DNA of 64,000 bases from Bradysia coprophila (taxonomy: Eukaryota > Arthropoda > Insecta > Diptera > Sciaridae), in contig NW_023503313.1 of NCBI RefSeq assembly GCF_014529535.1, forward strand, positions 310,001 through 374,000, written 5' to 3'. A model generated the notes under the pieces. The model did no database searches. It had not been told where the DNA came from and saw nothing but the letters and a program-made list of their open reading frames with translations. This document shows, piece after piece, positions 35,501 through 50,500 of the stretch. The translations under genes were made by a program, and so were the position numbers. Position 1 is the first letter of the stretch; every line of letters starts with the position of its first letter.

Positions 35501-38500
35501 TGAAATGGAATCAACGACTGATTCAACAAAAAGTACACACAAAAAATGAACAAAATTCATTTACTCCGATCAGAATTTGTTGCAAAAAGTCGCAAAACAC
35601 GTAGAGTATGTTGGTACAAATACAACAATAACCTAATTATATTAGAAATATCATATTTGAAACGAATAAGTTGCCAATTTTAACCTATTTGATATTCAAG
35701 TTCGTTAAACGTCCTCCGATTTCCGTCTTTTTTTGTATGTTTGTTTGTTTATTTTGTATTCTTATGTTCAGCATATTTTACATGGCACATTATCGCGTTT
35801 ACGACCATAATGGTCGGACAATGTTATTTCATTTGCGAATGGAACGACGAATATGGACAAAAATATTCTCCCAATATATACACCCAGCCAAGGTGTTAGA
35901 GAGAGTTACTTTATGTTTGAAAAATTGTTTATTAAAATATGTTGCTTCAGACGACCGTATGTAATGAAGTTGATTTCTTGTAATTATTTTGTGGGCCTTG
36001 GATTTATCACATTAGTAGATATTTTGTTGAAATTAATTTTCTTAAATGATAATTGCAAATAAACCACAAACGTCAACGTATTTTCATCAATAAAATGGTG
36101 AAAGAACAAAAAAAAATATTTTTCGTGAATTTTGTATTTGTCGTCGAGGTGTACGTATTTTGATATAAATGTTATGTGTCGACGTTATGTTAGTCAATAT
36201 GTTAGTTTTATCTGCTTGTAAGCAGTAGCATGATTTTTTTTTTCGATTAATCAGTGACAATATATATGCATTGAGAATGGAACGCAGTCAACATTCGTCG
36301 ATATATCAATATTCACTGACTGTTTAGTACTTGGATTGCAGGAAATTACTTCAGTTGTTAACCTCATAGACCTCATAAAGAGAAAACGTTACGTCATATT
36401 ACTATTGAATCTGCTACTTCATTTGTTTATAGTATCCTTTTTTGTGTTTTGTGTAACAGATGAAACAGGAGCGCAAGATATTAATTTCGCATATCGAAAT
36501 CATCTTTGGGAGGTGTTTACCACCATATAAATTCGAAGGCAAGAAATTAACCTCAAACTCACCACAGGACTGACTTTCACAGCTCTGAGGAAATCGGAAT
36601 TTAAACAGGGCTTACTTTAGAGAATTTTAATTCTGAAAAAACTGAAAAAATTCCGAAAAAGTTCCGAAAAATTCTGAAATAATTTTTCGGAATTTTTCAG
36701 AACTTTTTCGGAATTTTTTCAGAATTTTCGGAATTTTCAGAATTAAAATTCTCTAAAATAAGCCCTGAATTTAAATCAACAATGTTTAGCGTCGCAGGTT
36801 CAGTTTAGTTATCCCTGTACTCAATTTACAATAAATATTTGGTTACATCCATCGGAAGGGCAGATTTTTTGTGTGTTTCAAGTAAAGGTCAAGCTAGCGC
36901 AGACAAAGACCGATGGACAAAAATTATTGTTACGCCAATAGGCAATATTGATGGACACAATTTGTGGCCGTTCGTCGTTAGCTGAGAAGTTGAACCATTG
37001 AGTTGAGGAATAAATATTCTTTTTCGAACTTTCCAGAGGCCGATTTCGTGCAAAACCATCTTTTTACACTCCAAAAGTACAATTGATATCTAGATACCGA
37101 TTTTTTCCCGTTAATTCTGGTTTTTGGGACACATCGGATGGTATGCGAGGTATTCTGTAAAATGAAGCGGCAAAATAAGAGAATTCTAACGACAGAAATG
37201 TTTGCAAGAATTGTGTAGTTTACGTGAGTGGCATTCAGCGCTCTTGCTCATTAACATTAATATTTGGAGGTTGGAGGAGGACAATAAGACAGGTGCAAGT
37301 CAGTCCATTTCGTTACTGGAGGTCTGACATTAATAGATGATAAAAGTGTGACGATAATAGTCGTTTTCGTTACTGCTTACACGAAATGAATCTGATTTTT
37401 CTTTGACTGTGTTGACTGTAGATGTAAAGTAACTTTTTCAGGAAAACAGAACGCAATACCGCCAAGGGTCAATATTACCAATACCAATATTATCTGGATT
37501 TGTTTCCAGTTGTCTCTGCAATTAACTATTATTTCCGAACTTTCTGTTCGGTATGATACATTCCCATTATTTCAATTCCCAGAAACCTATCTACAAATTA
37601 TATTTCTATTTATTCGTAGATCGCTGATCACAATCAGTATCTAACTACGTTTCAATTGGTGGTCTTGATAGCATTCAATAATTAAAACAATTTAGAATAA
37701 TTTATTTGTTGAGCTTGGGGATCTCTGCTTCGGGTATTAAGTCAAAGTCGGAACGTAATAACTTAGTGTTAACAGACATTAATTGCATAGCAAATCGAAT
37801 GTTAATTATACGCAGCTATTTCTTCTCAAAAATTCGACAGCAAATTTGCTAAAAAAATCAATTTTGCTAAAATCGATTTCTGTCCTATCGATAAAATCGA
37901 AATTCCTCAGTTGTTTAATTAGTCAATAAAAAGTGGCATTTCGCGAGTATGAATTGATTACTTCGTATGTACAATTTAATTAAACCAATTAAGTAACTTT
38001 AAGTACAAACGTAGCGACGCAACAATGCGACAATATCGTTTGTGTTGTATGTTATATGTATGTACACAAACAATGTTATTGTAAAAAAAAACATTTTCGA
38101 AATCAAAAGTTGTCTATCCGATGGAAAAATATTATAACATGAAACTTCAGTTAAAAAAAAGCGAAACAGATAAGAAAAAAATCTTTCATCACGGCAATAA
38201 TATGACAATTATTCTAATTAGACATGATGTCGATACTACTACAATTAAAGTTAATTTATATTGAGTGTATCACAACATAAAATGTCTTTGTTTTGGTTCG
38301 TCGAGACACAAAGTCATTGAATGCCAATTAAAGTGTAGTTTTCTTCTAAATTTTTATTATTCGATGGACAATTTAAGTTCGTTTGATTAATTTGTATAGA
38401 TTTGGCATAAAAGCAACGAATACATTTATATGATTGAGAGAGCAACGGAACTGATACTAACCATGCGATGAACGCAACGGAAAACACATACGTTTACTGA

Positions 38501-41500
38501 TCATTCGTGAGTTCCTTTCAGTTTTTTTGCCACGAATTTACACTCAAGTATGTAATCAACGTAATCAACTGTCGCTGATCGGTTTTAAGTAAGTCAATAT
38601 ATCGTTGTTGTGTTATCGGTGGATATCCAAAACATTATCCGAATTATTATTTTCTTATCTGATGTCGGCATTCTGTCAGCATGTTTTGTGTGCTATTTTG
38701 CACAGACAATTACCAATACATCATTTGAAGTAAGATTAATAATTAGATTTATCATCTGAAAAAGTCAAAAGTCGATAAAATTCGACTTATTATTTGTGTT
38801 CTGTTGGAATTAAATGTGAACTTGAAAAATATACAGCGCATTGGATGAGTCCCATGGTCAACCATAAACTAACACGCGAATTAATTGTGCTAGAAGAATT
38901 CCTAAAAATCCCTGAGCAGCAGATTTTAGGTCTTACATTTTGTCATTTTATTTAAGATTCCATGATGGGGAAGATATTGCCAAAGTAAAAACAGGGAGGT
39001 AAAAATGTGCGGTATTTTTAGAGGTTTTCGCAGGCAGAAACCGTTTGTTTAGATTGTCGGAGTAGAATATATCCGACAAAGTATATCTTACAGATTTAAC
39101 ATTCGTGTAGATTGACTCGTTTTGCTTGATACAAAATCTTTTACTTCATTTGTTTTACCATACATTTTGCTATATATGGGAACGCTATCTTCAAATCATA
39201 ATTTTTTATATAACAATCTTTGTCGATAGCAGATGAGTGGCACTTTCTAACAAGATTTGAATGTTGCTTGCGAGAGAAATCTTTTTTGGAAAATTTAAAG
39301 AAATTTTGACTTATTGATTACTCAAAATAGTCCCTGGGACAAGAGACAAGACCCATACCCCATCCAAAATTTTCATTAAACTTTTTAAGCAATTTTTAAC
39401 GTAAAACATAACATGAAAACAACATTGACAATCCAAATGTATAAAGTTACTGTCGTCGATTAGGTAGGAGCTCGTTATGATAAGATCAACCGAAACGACT
39501 TTCTTTTACATTTTTTAAACCTCGCTTATTATTTGGTTGATAAGTAGCGACAAATTTAATTACGCAGCAAATAAATTAAGCGAACGAAATATTTTCACAG
39601 TTCAAAGTAATTGATCAAAAGTGGTTGTCAAATGTTGAAAAAATCTGTACTGGCCCCATATTGAAAGGCCGCCAACCGTAACAAATGCTGGCTAGTCATC
39701 TGATATCGACAAATATGACAAATAAAAGCGAACTCTAGTTAGTGCTATCTATAACAAAATATGTAGTAAATCTAACTAACAAGCTATCTAATACTAGACG
39801 CTATTTGAAATCGAAGAAAAAATGATGGAAGAATGGCCATACGCTTGCAATTTTCAGAAGGTTATAACTAGACATCACAAAAACGTGTCTCTCATGTAAA
39901 ATAAATAACTTGCAGCATCAGCATCCAGCCATTTACCTTTTTCGCGCTACCATTGTTTATTTGTAAGCCTGTTATTCTTGTTAATTTCGTTGTCTCATTT
40001 TCAGTATACTATAAAATTCGGTAATAAGAACAAAGATTTGATATTGACCCGAAAGTCGACTTCCAAAAATAAAACGTTTACGAATCAGAAAGTATAGTGA
40101 AACACCTAAACCAGTTAAACAACATTGATTTGCAAAATGCTAAAGTAACGATAAAATTAAAAACAAATAATTAAAACGATAGCGCAACCAACAAAACAAA
40201 AAAAATTGAAAATTTTTCGTTTAGTTGGAAGATAACGCGAAACATAATTTTCATTTTAGCATCCAGCGTATACATAAAGTCGGGAAGGTGCTAAGTGTAA
40301 GACTAATAAAGTTCACTAAGCTTATTACCCGAAACACTTTTTTCTTTCTCAATTGTTTTATTACGTCACTAATTTCAATGTGAAATTGCAATGTATAAAT
40401 TCGGCAACTAAGCTATTGTTTTGTTTTACTGGTTGTCATGTACAGTACACAGTGTACACATTGTCTGTATAGGAACGAGAAAAAAAAGTAAAATACATTT
40501 TTACGGGGGACTATAAACAAATTTTCTGTTCTTAAATAAACGGTTTTTTTTGGCGGTTGGTAAGAACGTATTATGGTGTAATACAATGAAAATTATTAGT
40601 GTAAATATTTGTTCTGAGTAACTATTTGAATTATTCGTTTTAATGTCCACAAAAAAGTTATTTTTGGTTAAGATGCGAATCTTCTAAGCAATTTAATGGC
40701 TGTATGTTTGCATTGTGTGAGGCTAGCAACTTTAGCGAGTGATTCAGAGAGAAATTAGCATCCCTAATGATTGTCGGTGTTCCGTTAATCATCTGTCCTC
40801 AGTTTATAATTGTAAAGAATGTGATGAATGTAAGGTTTTTAAAGTTTTAATGGTTGGATGTTTTAAAAATAACTAAAAATTGATAAACTTTTGTGTAGTA
40901 AGACAAAATAAAAGTTATTCTCCGAAAAATGCATACGAATCACTTTACAGACGGTCGTGCACTCTGATTCACATTCCTATTTTATGCCAGTGGAATAATG
41001 TCGGAAATAATACTCTGAGGCAACACATTCATAATTATCATCGTCAATTATTCTAAATTTAACAGTTCGAAAAACTCATAAAATGCATTGTGCAAGGCGT
41101 TGTCAAATAATTGAACATTACCGGCTTTACCGGATCGATATTCGCATCGTTCATTAGCGCTTTGTAAATAATGCTCTTTATGGGAACGGTAATATTTCCC
41201 GGAAACAATTTTTTTTTTCTTAAAGTTTTCTATTTTCTTAGTTTTGATTTCGGTCAGCATCTCATTTTTTGGGCGAAGACTTTTCAAGACGAATAACAAA
41301 TTTGAAATTGACCAACTTCAACAACTTTATCGAGGATATTATACCGAAATGCAATATTTGAACACTGGCTGTAAGCCATTGTCAAATGTTTAAAGACGAC
41401 AATCCGCTGGTAGGAATAGAATTGCATATAAATAATCTGTCATGTCGCGAAAATGAGTGAGTGAGTGTTCGCACAGATAAAAATATAGACCTCGATCTAA

Positions 41501-44500
41501 ATCTTTTTGGGATTAACAGTACGCGACCGAATCTTTTTTAGAATTTAAATTTAATCCCCTCAGGGATTACTTGAACTTATCCCCAAATGAGTAATCCCTG
41601 AAGGAATTAAATTTTAATCTTTTAGGCCCTGACGTTTGACGCTTGTTTATGTTTACTAGTTTACTCATTTTAATCTGATCTAAATGTTATTTGTAACGCA
41701 ATAAAAAAAAAATATTCTAACCCTTTCTACTTTTACTTCAGAAAAAAAAAACGATTTTTACGGATATTGTGATATTATAGTTTTTATTACCCGGGACCTC
41801 CTGCACTTCAGTCTACGATCTTACCACTGCTGCAATTTGTTCTTAATCCCAGCGTGGCTTATTGTGAACCGTTGTTTCAAAGAAACTACTTCCTCGTGTG
41901 ATTAAAATTCAAATTGCCAGATGACAAGATCGTCACTTCAAACCTCAAAGTTTTTCATGATTTTCATTTTTATATTCTTCTGAAGTTTTCTTACCATTTT
42001 TTATAAGTATTTAACCATTTAAATTCAAAAATGTCTGGTTTCCCGTGGTAATGGGGATAGTTCGCGGCTAAAATTGGCCTTCCTGCCAATTTCGATCTAG
42101 ATTTTCTCTATATCTGTACTAACTTTGTAATGTTTACATTTATTGGTAGTATCTTTACAGACCGACTTAAAACTTTTATTCTGAGCCTGGTATGATACCA
42201 GTTGTATCGTAAGGCAGAATAATCCATCGGTAGTCCCATTGCCACATTTTAAGACCAAATTAGTTTTTCTCACAAAACCGTATCTTGCTCGTAAATCGTG
42301 TTCAAACTCAATTAACTCAAAAGTGTGATTTCAAGACAATCAAATTATGAACGGAAAATAATAAGCAGTAGTATCGTCATTCAATTCCCAATATTATTGT
42401 TTAGACCTACTTTTAATCCCTGATCGAATTACATTTTTTCAATTTCTGGCGAAGATTAAAAATCTAATCCCGAAAAAATTACTTTTTTAAAGTAATCCCC
42501 TCGGACCTAAAAATTCTAATCACATATTTTTGTCTGTGCGGCTTTCACTCGATGACACGGTCGTCGAGGGGATACGATGGTCTTTCGAATGATTGGACCA
42601 TGTAACATTATCAGCTACTTTTGAGATAAGTCTCACGACTAGCCGTCGGCCCATCCCCAACAATAAAAACTGTTTTACCTTTACAGTTGTTGACATTACG
42701 AAAATCATGTGAATGGAGTTACTTTCCTCAAAACAATTCTTTTCCCCTACATATAATGGCATCGAAATGTAGTGTTTCACATGCTGCAACAACTTCAATT
42801 GCTTCCCATGTCTTATTCGATACCTTATGATACATAAGAAAATCAAATTTTTCCGTATGGTAAAGGCATATACCAGTTGAGAATGTCTTCTGGTGTTATG
42901 TCTGACCACTTGATCTAAAAACGTGGATTCGGATATCTCAATGCTTCGGAGTATTCGTAACGAGTCCTTTGTACATAATTGGAATTTATGTCATTTAGCC
43001 GTCCATCCCAGCTCCAATAACACAAACTGATAGATTTTGTTATTCTCACAAAAAGCGTTTAGATATTGGAGGTTTCTTTCTTTTATTGTCGTCGGTGTTA
43101 AGTATTATCTAATCGCTTTGACTTATTCACGCTTATGAGCTTATTAGATTGAAACAATCATAACGAACAAAGAAGAATTAAGAAAATCGACGATAGATAT
43201 TCTATTGCAACAATAACATGTTCCAATGTTATGACCTAACCGATGAACAATTTTTTTCTAATTTATCATAAGTACATTCTGCCGAATAATATTTGCTATG
43301 AACCAAGCAAGATCCTCTTTTAGCAACAACATTTATCGCTGGTATAAAAAAGACAATCGTAAAACAATATTTGTTCCAATGATTTGGTTGGTTTTTTTTT
43401 TTGAATTTTTTATAAAACAAATTTGCTGAGTCTGTGTTTGCTGTTTGTTTTTGAGGAAAAAAAATCGCCAAACTCATTTGATTTGACTGTGTTGACGTTG
43501 CGGTAAATAGAGAGATTTTCGCTATGAAAACATCATTTCTGGAATCTTATAAAATTTTTTATTTATTTTAATTGCGGCATTAAATACACAAAAGAATTTC
43601 TTTAATTAATTCAATTCCATCAAATGATTAAGGCATTAGATGCAACAAAAACGAATGCGAATTAAAAAAAAAACGCTAACTAATCAACCTGATTCTGCTG
43701 CTTTAATAATTTAGATAATTGTTACATATCACAAATTTATTATTTATGACAAATATTTCTTGCCTTGGGCTTGGGTGGCAATGTTCACAACACACAATAT
43801 TACGAACTATTTAAATATTTAACCTTTCACAAACGGCAACTGCATGCATCAGACATCACAGTTTTCTCATCACATATGTTCCAGGGCCGATATTAAAGTT
43901 GTTTGTGAATATAGGCATTGATATGTTTTTATCGGTTTCTCCACAGAATAGTTCAGTTACACTTGTCGATGGAGACGGAAATTTCTTCAGAAAACCTCGA
44001 CGGGGAAAATTGAAAATGTCTTCGACGATCTCATTTTTCAGTCAAAATTCATAGAATGGGATACAGCCCGGTATTAATTGTTCATAAGTTAAAGTTTTTT
44101 TTAAATAATTTTATTAATGTTGTAACTGCTTCTCCAGGGAAAAAGACTTCATAGGGACTGAGAAGCTAAGACAATTTTAGGGTATTAGATTCCCTATCAA
44201 TTCCAACACAATTAACACAATTTTACGCTTAGCTAATGTCACTAAGTCCTTATACTCATTTAGACTGCTTCTATGAATTTGTATGTAGAAATATACCAAG
44301 TGCCTATTTCAACATTTAATTCCCCTAAAATAGGCCCTGCTGGGAAGTTTGTTTTGTTTAGAGAACCAGACGTATGTAACGAATTGCCGGACTGGCTCAA
44401 AAAGGCACTTAAGGTGAAGAAATTTTTCGAAAGGCCAGGCCGGCACTGCGGATTAGCAACTATGTCATTTGCTTCCCACACCGTTTCACAAGTCGATCGA

Positions 44501-47500
44501 CTTTATTTCCAAGACCTAAAAATTGACCTGTTCCTGCGGCAACAAATCTCTCAATATGGGTAATGACCCATAATCCAAGTAATCGTTTCGTTGTGTTAAG
44601 TACATAGATAATCTGAGGTTTTAAATTGTGATACAAAATAATTTACGAGGCACGTGTTGTTGGAATAATTTTTTTGCAAAATATGATTCTCAATTCATTG
44701 GGTTCAAAAGGAAATTGAGTTATTATTTACAGCCAATGTGTCTGCTGACTTAATACACTCTATACTAAATTAGGTAGACAAAGTTTTTCCGAATTATTTT
44801 GAATCGGCACAACATTTCATTGTTAACAAAAACATGTCCAAGCCACATGCTTTGTAGAAAAAAATGTGGTTGTTGTTTTTATTTAAAAAAACGCTTAAAA
44901 ACTGTAATAAAAAGGTAAACAAGTAAATACAATCGAAACAAAATACACTGCCAAATCGATTTATTTTTAGCGTTATTCCATACAAAGTCGATAAAAGTAC
45001 GCCGTAATTGCAAATCGCTTTTAACCTTACATAATTGTTGAGTTTCGAGGATTATTTTTTTTGTTTGTTTGTTTGTCATGACATTGTTCGCCGATTCGCG
45101 AAAAAAACATCTCTTAACCTAATTATCGTGTGCAGGTTTTTATACTGTGCACGGGAATGCTGATATCAGCGAAACAGATAGCATAATTGCTAAACTGCTA
45201 AACAATCAATTACTCACTAACCATTTCTTATTACGGTACTTTTAGGTGGTACCGGCAGTGGATCTTCAGCTGACGGTGCGTGTGTTGCCGACGATATTGA
45301 ATGCTTAGAAAATGTTCACGATCGGCTCGGAATGGAGGCTATTAAATCTCTTCATCAACAACTGGACGATGATGACAATGGTAATATTGATCTGACAGAA
45401 TCTGATGATGTAAGTCGTTTTCTAAATATTTTTGTTGGCAAGCTAGTTCAAGAAACATTTTTAAATTCCAGTTTTTACGCGAAGAGCTCAAATACGATTC
45501 CGGCTACGAAAAAAGACATAAAACTTTTCACTACAATGATGATACACAAATTTCGGTAAAAGAGCTATGGGAAGCCTGGCTAAGATCTGAGGTAAAATTC
45601 GATTGATCAGCTGACCAAATAACCATCACGACATGGTTTCTGTCATTCTTTTTCAGGTTCACAATTGGACCGTTGAACAAACGACGGATTGGCTGTCGCA
45701 AAGTGTACAACTTCCACAGTATGTTGAGCTATTTCAGAAACATAAAGTGTCGGGTGAAACATTACCCAGGTAAATTAAAATTGAAAATATTTCCAGTCGC
45801 ATCGTACCATTCGTGCCACCCATATTCATGTTCGCATCGATTCATAATTTTTTTTTTCGTCAGTCATCGACGAACACATAAAGTCCGAAAAATAGCAACA
45901 TCATGTGTACATTGTTTCGGTAGGTCAATTATTTGTTTAGGTGACGTTCAACAATGACATCGTCCATGAAATTTTGACTACAATTCTCTATCCGCTTCCA
46001 CATAATTCCTATTTCCTGCGACACGATCAGCCGACATAGTAAAATCCCTCCCTACAAAATCTAAACGTTTCAATTGAACGAACCCTTAGAGCAAACGATG
46101 TGAAACGAACGCGGTTTCACTAGAATGTCCATTAGCCGTTCTTGTGGCACGATAACGACGATAGATGTTTATAAATGATTTGCTTTCGAGTAAATATCAG
46201 CTTTTATAACTTGAAAAACAGCGTACCGCATTTACCGACAGAAAATTTGGATTCCAAATTCACCAGACACATTTTTATGTATGAAGATCATCTGTTGTTG
46301 CGTTAATTAACATAGTTTTGCATACCTATAACAACGGAACTGTATTCCATTCGACAACCGACGTTGAATAAATTAATATCGAAAATACTTTGACGAAAGT
46401 TCTTTCTTAGTCAATGTGCAGATGTGTTGAAAATGCCCTTCGGATAGAGACTACAAGTTCAGGCACGAAAATTCCATTACAATCTATTGTTTATGTCACA
46501 CAAAAGAAACCACACAAGTTTCAACAATCATTCAGATTAATTAATGCGATTTTTGTGATGCCACGTAATATTGGTTTAACACAGAAGCTTGTGTGGTTTC
46601 ACTCAAAAGTGTCCGCGAAAAAAGAATCAATTTCGCATGTTTCCATCAGTGGAACTGCCCACATGAAAAATTTATTTAGCTTAGCTGCAGATTATAGAAC
46701 TTTCGTCTCAATCACTTATCCGAAATGGAAGAACATTACCGATAAAATCTAACTGATAATCTGAATACAATCCCTGTAATCGGATAGATATGTGCGCAGC
46801 GCATTCTGTATTAAATAGTTGACGTAACATAAACATTACTAAACATCAAACGAAAAACCCGTGCAATCATACGTCTGCCTTTGTTGTTCTTCTCTTTCAT
46901 TTTTTCACAATAGACAAAAGCTGCATACTTTTCATTCATAATTTAATTACAGTGTGCAAAAGTAATTTACCATTGAAACATTGAATGAACATTTCTGGTA
47001 TTTTTTTCTACTTTCCGATGAATTAGACTTGCAGTTCATAATATGCACTATGTGAGTACTGTATTGGGTATACGCGATCCTATACATAAACAGAAAATAG
47101 CACTGAAGGCAATGGATGTCGTTCTTTTTGGACCACCAAGAGGTAAATGAAATTTTAAGAATTTTTGAAATTATTTTTTCAAAGATTTAACCCCAAATCA
47201 TTGGCGACCGCTGTATTGTCTCTATCTCTCTGTTTTATTTGTACGAAAATAGAAACGGGTACGAGATGGAAAGATTACTTTTTGGTAACGTTACTGCTAA
47301 GTGCTATCATCGGTTGTTGGTATGCCTATCAACAGAACAAGAATGCAAAACGGCATCTTCGTCGCATGGTAAAAGATATGGAGGGACTGCAGCGAGCTGA
47401 GAATGCTTTGACGGAAATGCAAAAGGTAAGCTAATTTGTTTGAAGGTTGAATCGATCTGATGTAATTATTCGCATGCAATGTTGTTATACGACGTTTTAC

Positions 47501-50500
47501 ATTGTTCATTATGATACTGGAATTACGATCAAAAGTATTCAACATTTTAATTGTATTGACGAGAGATTGAGTTGTCTTACAAAATTTATTCGTTGCAGGA
47601 ACTTGAATTGGCTCGCTTGGAACAGGAGAATGTAGCGACCGAAAAGCTAGACTTAGAACGACGGCTCAAAGAAGCACCGTCTCTGTCATCATCCAATTCC
47701 GATCTGGAATTGCAACAATTAAAGCAAGAGATCGAAATGCTGCGTGCCGAACTGTCACGAGCCGAAGTCGAATTGGTGGACCATTGCTGGACACCACCGC
47801 CAGCGCTGCAGTCGTGGCTGCAGCTAACTTATGAACTCGAAAGCAAGCATACGCTTAAAAAACGTGTCATGGCCGAAAAGCAGCTTCAATTGGCGCGGGA
47901 AGCATGTGAAAAGCTGAAACGGAAACGGTCCAGTTTAGTGGGAGCCTTCGTATCGACACATGGCAAGAGTATCGACGATGTCGATCGCAGTATTGTGGAA
48001 GCGAGGAATGCACTTAGCGAAGTAACGGCTGAGTTGCAGGAACGATTGCAGCGGTGGAAACAAATTGAGTCACTGTTAGGATTTAACATTGTAAATAATA
48101 ATGGCTTAGCATATCTGGAGAATGTACTGTACAATAGAAATGGATCGGCGAAATCATCGAGAAGTAATTTACAAACAAAAAATGATTTTCACATTTTGCA
48201 ACTGAATTTACTAATGGAAATTTTCCGTTTTTTTCTCTTTTTGCTTTCATTTCAATTTTAGATCGAATGTCCGGCAGCCAAGACGAACTTGATGATGAGT
48301 CTGTTCAAGGTAAGCCCATCTTAGACAATTTTTCAATGTTTTCATCGGAGTAGCGTTAAAACGAAAAAAAAAACAAAACCTCTTTTACATTTTTGATTTT
48401 GGAAGCATTACACACACCATAATTTGCTTTTCAAGTTTGTGTTAATTTTTCCTCTTTTTTTGTTTTTTAGTTTTTAACTTTTTTTTTTATTTTGGTTTTA
48501 CACTCAAAACTCATTCAAAAATATAATTGACAAGTGTGAGATTTGATATTTTACCATTTAAATAACGATGTAGTCTATTATTGTCGGCAGGTAGTTTATT
48601 CTCCTTTTAATTTAATTTTACTTCACACCACAGAGAAAGTATGTAAATGAAATATACGTTGGGTTGTTTAGCAAATTTTTTTGAGCAAATATTCATTTTA
48701 ACGATCGGTGTATATGAACGATCCCATTTTGTCGCCATTTGAAAATTCCACTTCACCTTCTATTGGGCTTATTGGGCACGGTTTCAATCATTAGCAACAT
48801 TCGATTCAGAGCCAAACATTTTCCAATATTTTCCAGAAATTTCCTCAGTTTGTAGAAACTCCACTACAGTGGCTTCTTTTAGTTCAGAGTTTTAAAAGTC
48901 ATCGATGTTCACAGTCAATTAAGTGTTTTTACTTAATGGCACTTTGGCGCAAAATTTTAAAACACCTAAGTGAATTCAAATTTCGCGTCAAAATATCATA
49001 AACTAAAAATCACTTAATTGACTAAGAACATCGATGACTTTTAAAACTCTGAGTCTGATAAATCAAAAATTGTGTTTTTGTAGAATTTCGTAAATAATTT
49101 CTAAAAAATGCTTAAATTTTAGCAAATTTCTAATAATTTCTAGAATTCCAAAACAATTTGTAAAAATGACCTGCTTTGAACGCAGATGATTTGATATGCC
49201 AACGATCGGATCTTGACTTAAAACTGACTAAACTGACCTGACAGGTTACGTAAACATTTGTTTGGAAATTTCAAGTAACTGAGGCTTTTGGTTTGTTCAT
49301 TCTTTCCACGGTCAAGGAAAACACAACCTGTTTCAAGTGGCGTGAAATCTGACCTGACAGATTCGAAACCATTTTCAGGCTATGCCATGATCCTATCAAG
49401 AATTCTTGAAAATTTATCGAAAACACATTGTTTACACCATTTTGATTCCTCGAAGATTGGTCTTGAATTAGGCCAACATAGACATCGTTCATGTCGCGTC
49501 CACATAAATTTTCCATCATCGGCCGTGGAGATTTTTTTATAATATTTTAAGAGGAATTTCTTACAGCTTCTGCTAAGAAAGCAACATAACCATTTGGATC
49601 ATAAATTTGCCAATTGTTGCATTGCATCGGAGCATGGAAAATCCACTAAGAAATAAGTCGAAAATTTCCTATTTAGAGTTAATGTGGAAGACCATCTCAT
49701 GCCGAAATTCTCGCAGGAATTCATTGTTGGCTTACCCCATTTACATTTTTAAACTTATGTGTAGAAAATCGTAGAACATATTTTATTGAACACGATAAAT
49801 TTAACACTTCGGTACCACTGTGCCATAAGCCCAGAGCATCTTTAAACCAAGCAATTGACAGAAACAAACCAAACATTCCAACTGCTCGTAGTTAACGAAA
49901 ATGTACATAATAATATCGAACCGTTGCAACGAACCAGTCGATTATTTTAGTTAGTTTTAGTGCTTGGTCTGACGATGCTTTGCAAAATCATTGTAGAAAA
50001 AAACATCATAATTCTGTCGATGTCGGTTTTAATTGACTGAAATTGGTGTCAGAATAACCGCATGGATTACATTTACATTTGAAGTGGAAGGGAAAGTTTT
50101 TCATTTCATCGTTTCGCACTGCGAGGATTCGATATGAATGATTAAGGGAACTATGCAAATATTCTACTTTAGTCATAAGTCTCATGCTGGGCGACAGTAG
50201 CTAGTATACTAACCCGCAGGGATTAAATACATTACTTATTGTTGTAATAATTTATTTATTAATCGTAAATCGGTTTGAATCTGATAAACTTAAAAATTTA
50301 CTTTCTTTTTCCTTCATTTTTGTAGATGATGATGATATATTTTATTGAGAAAAATTATGTCGTCCCGGTGAAAATCAATGCATAAATCACTATATAAGCT
50401 ATTATAACGATGGACGTATTCGCGATAAACAATAAAAACTGATTTTCCATGTTTTATATAATATTGTAATGATAACAGCACTTGTACTTGTCCTTGTCGT

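Larger units (their letters stand above)
32519..45245 (+). other. Stim intron 1 (12.7 kb)
   Basis: GT at 32519 and AG at 45244-45245. The intron contains two related MITEs (34212-34353, 36606-36767), a third partial end at about 44320-44339, and a 1.07 kb terminal-inverted-repeat element (41471-42539). Open frames such as 42520-42909 minus and 44273-44563 plus resemble no protein I know and overlap transposon sequence. Long first introns often carry enhancers, but nothing specific is visible. Confidence 0.8.

Noticed and set aside
42520..42909. 129-codon minus-strand frame
   Set aside because: It lies in Stim intron 1, ends inside the terminal repeat of the 1.07 kb element, and has no recognisable domain.
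44273..44563. 96-codon frame in Stim intron 1
   Set aside because: It starts inside a stray MITE end (CCCTAAAATAGGCCCTG) and lacks any family signature.
46414..46752. 112-codon plus-strand frame
   Set aside because: It lies in Stim intron 4, has no similarity I recognise, and cannot be joined in phase to neighbouring Stim exons without breaking the SAM domain.
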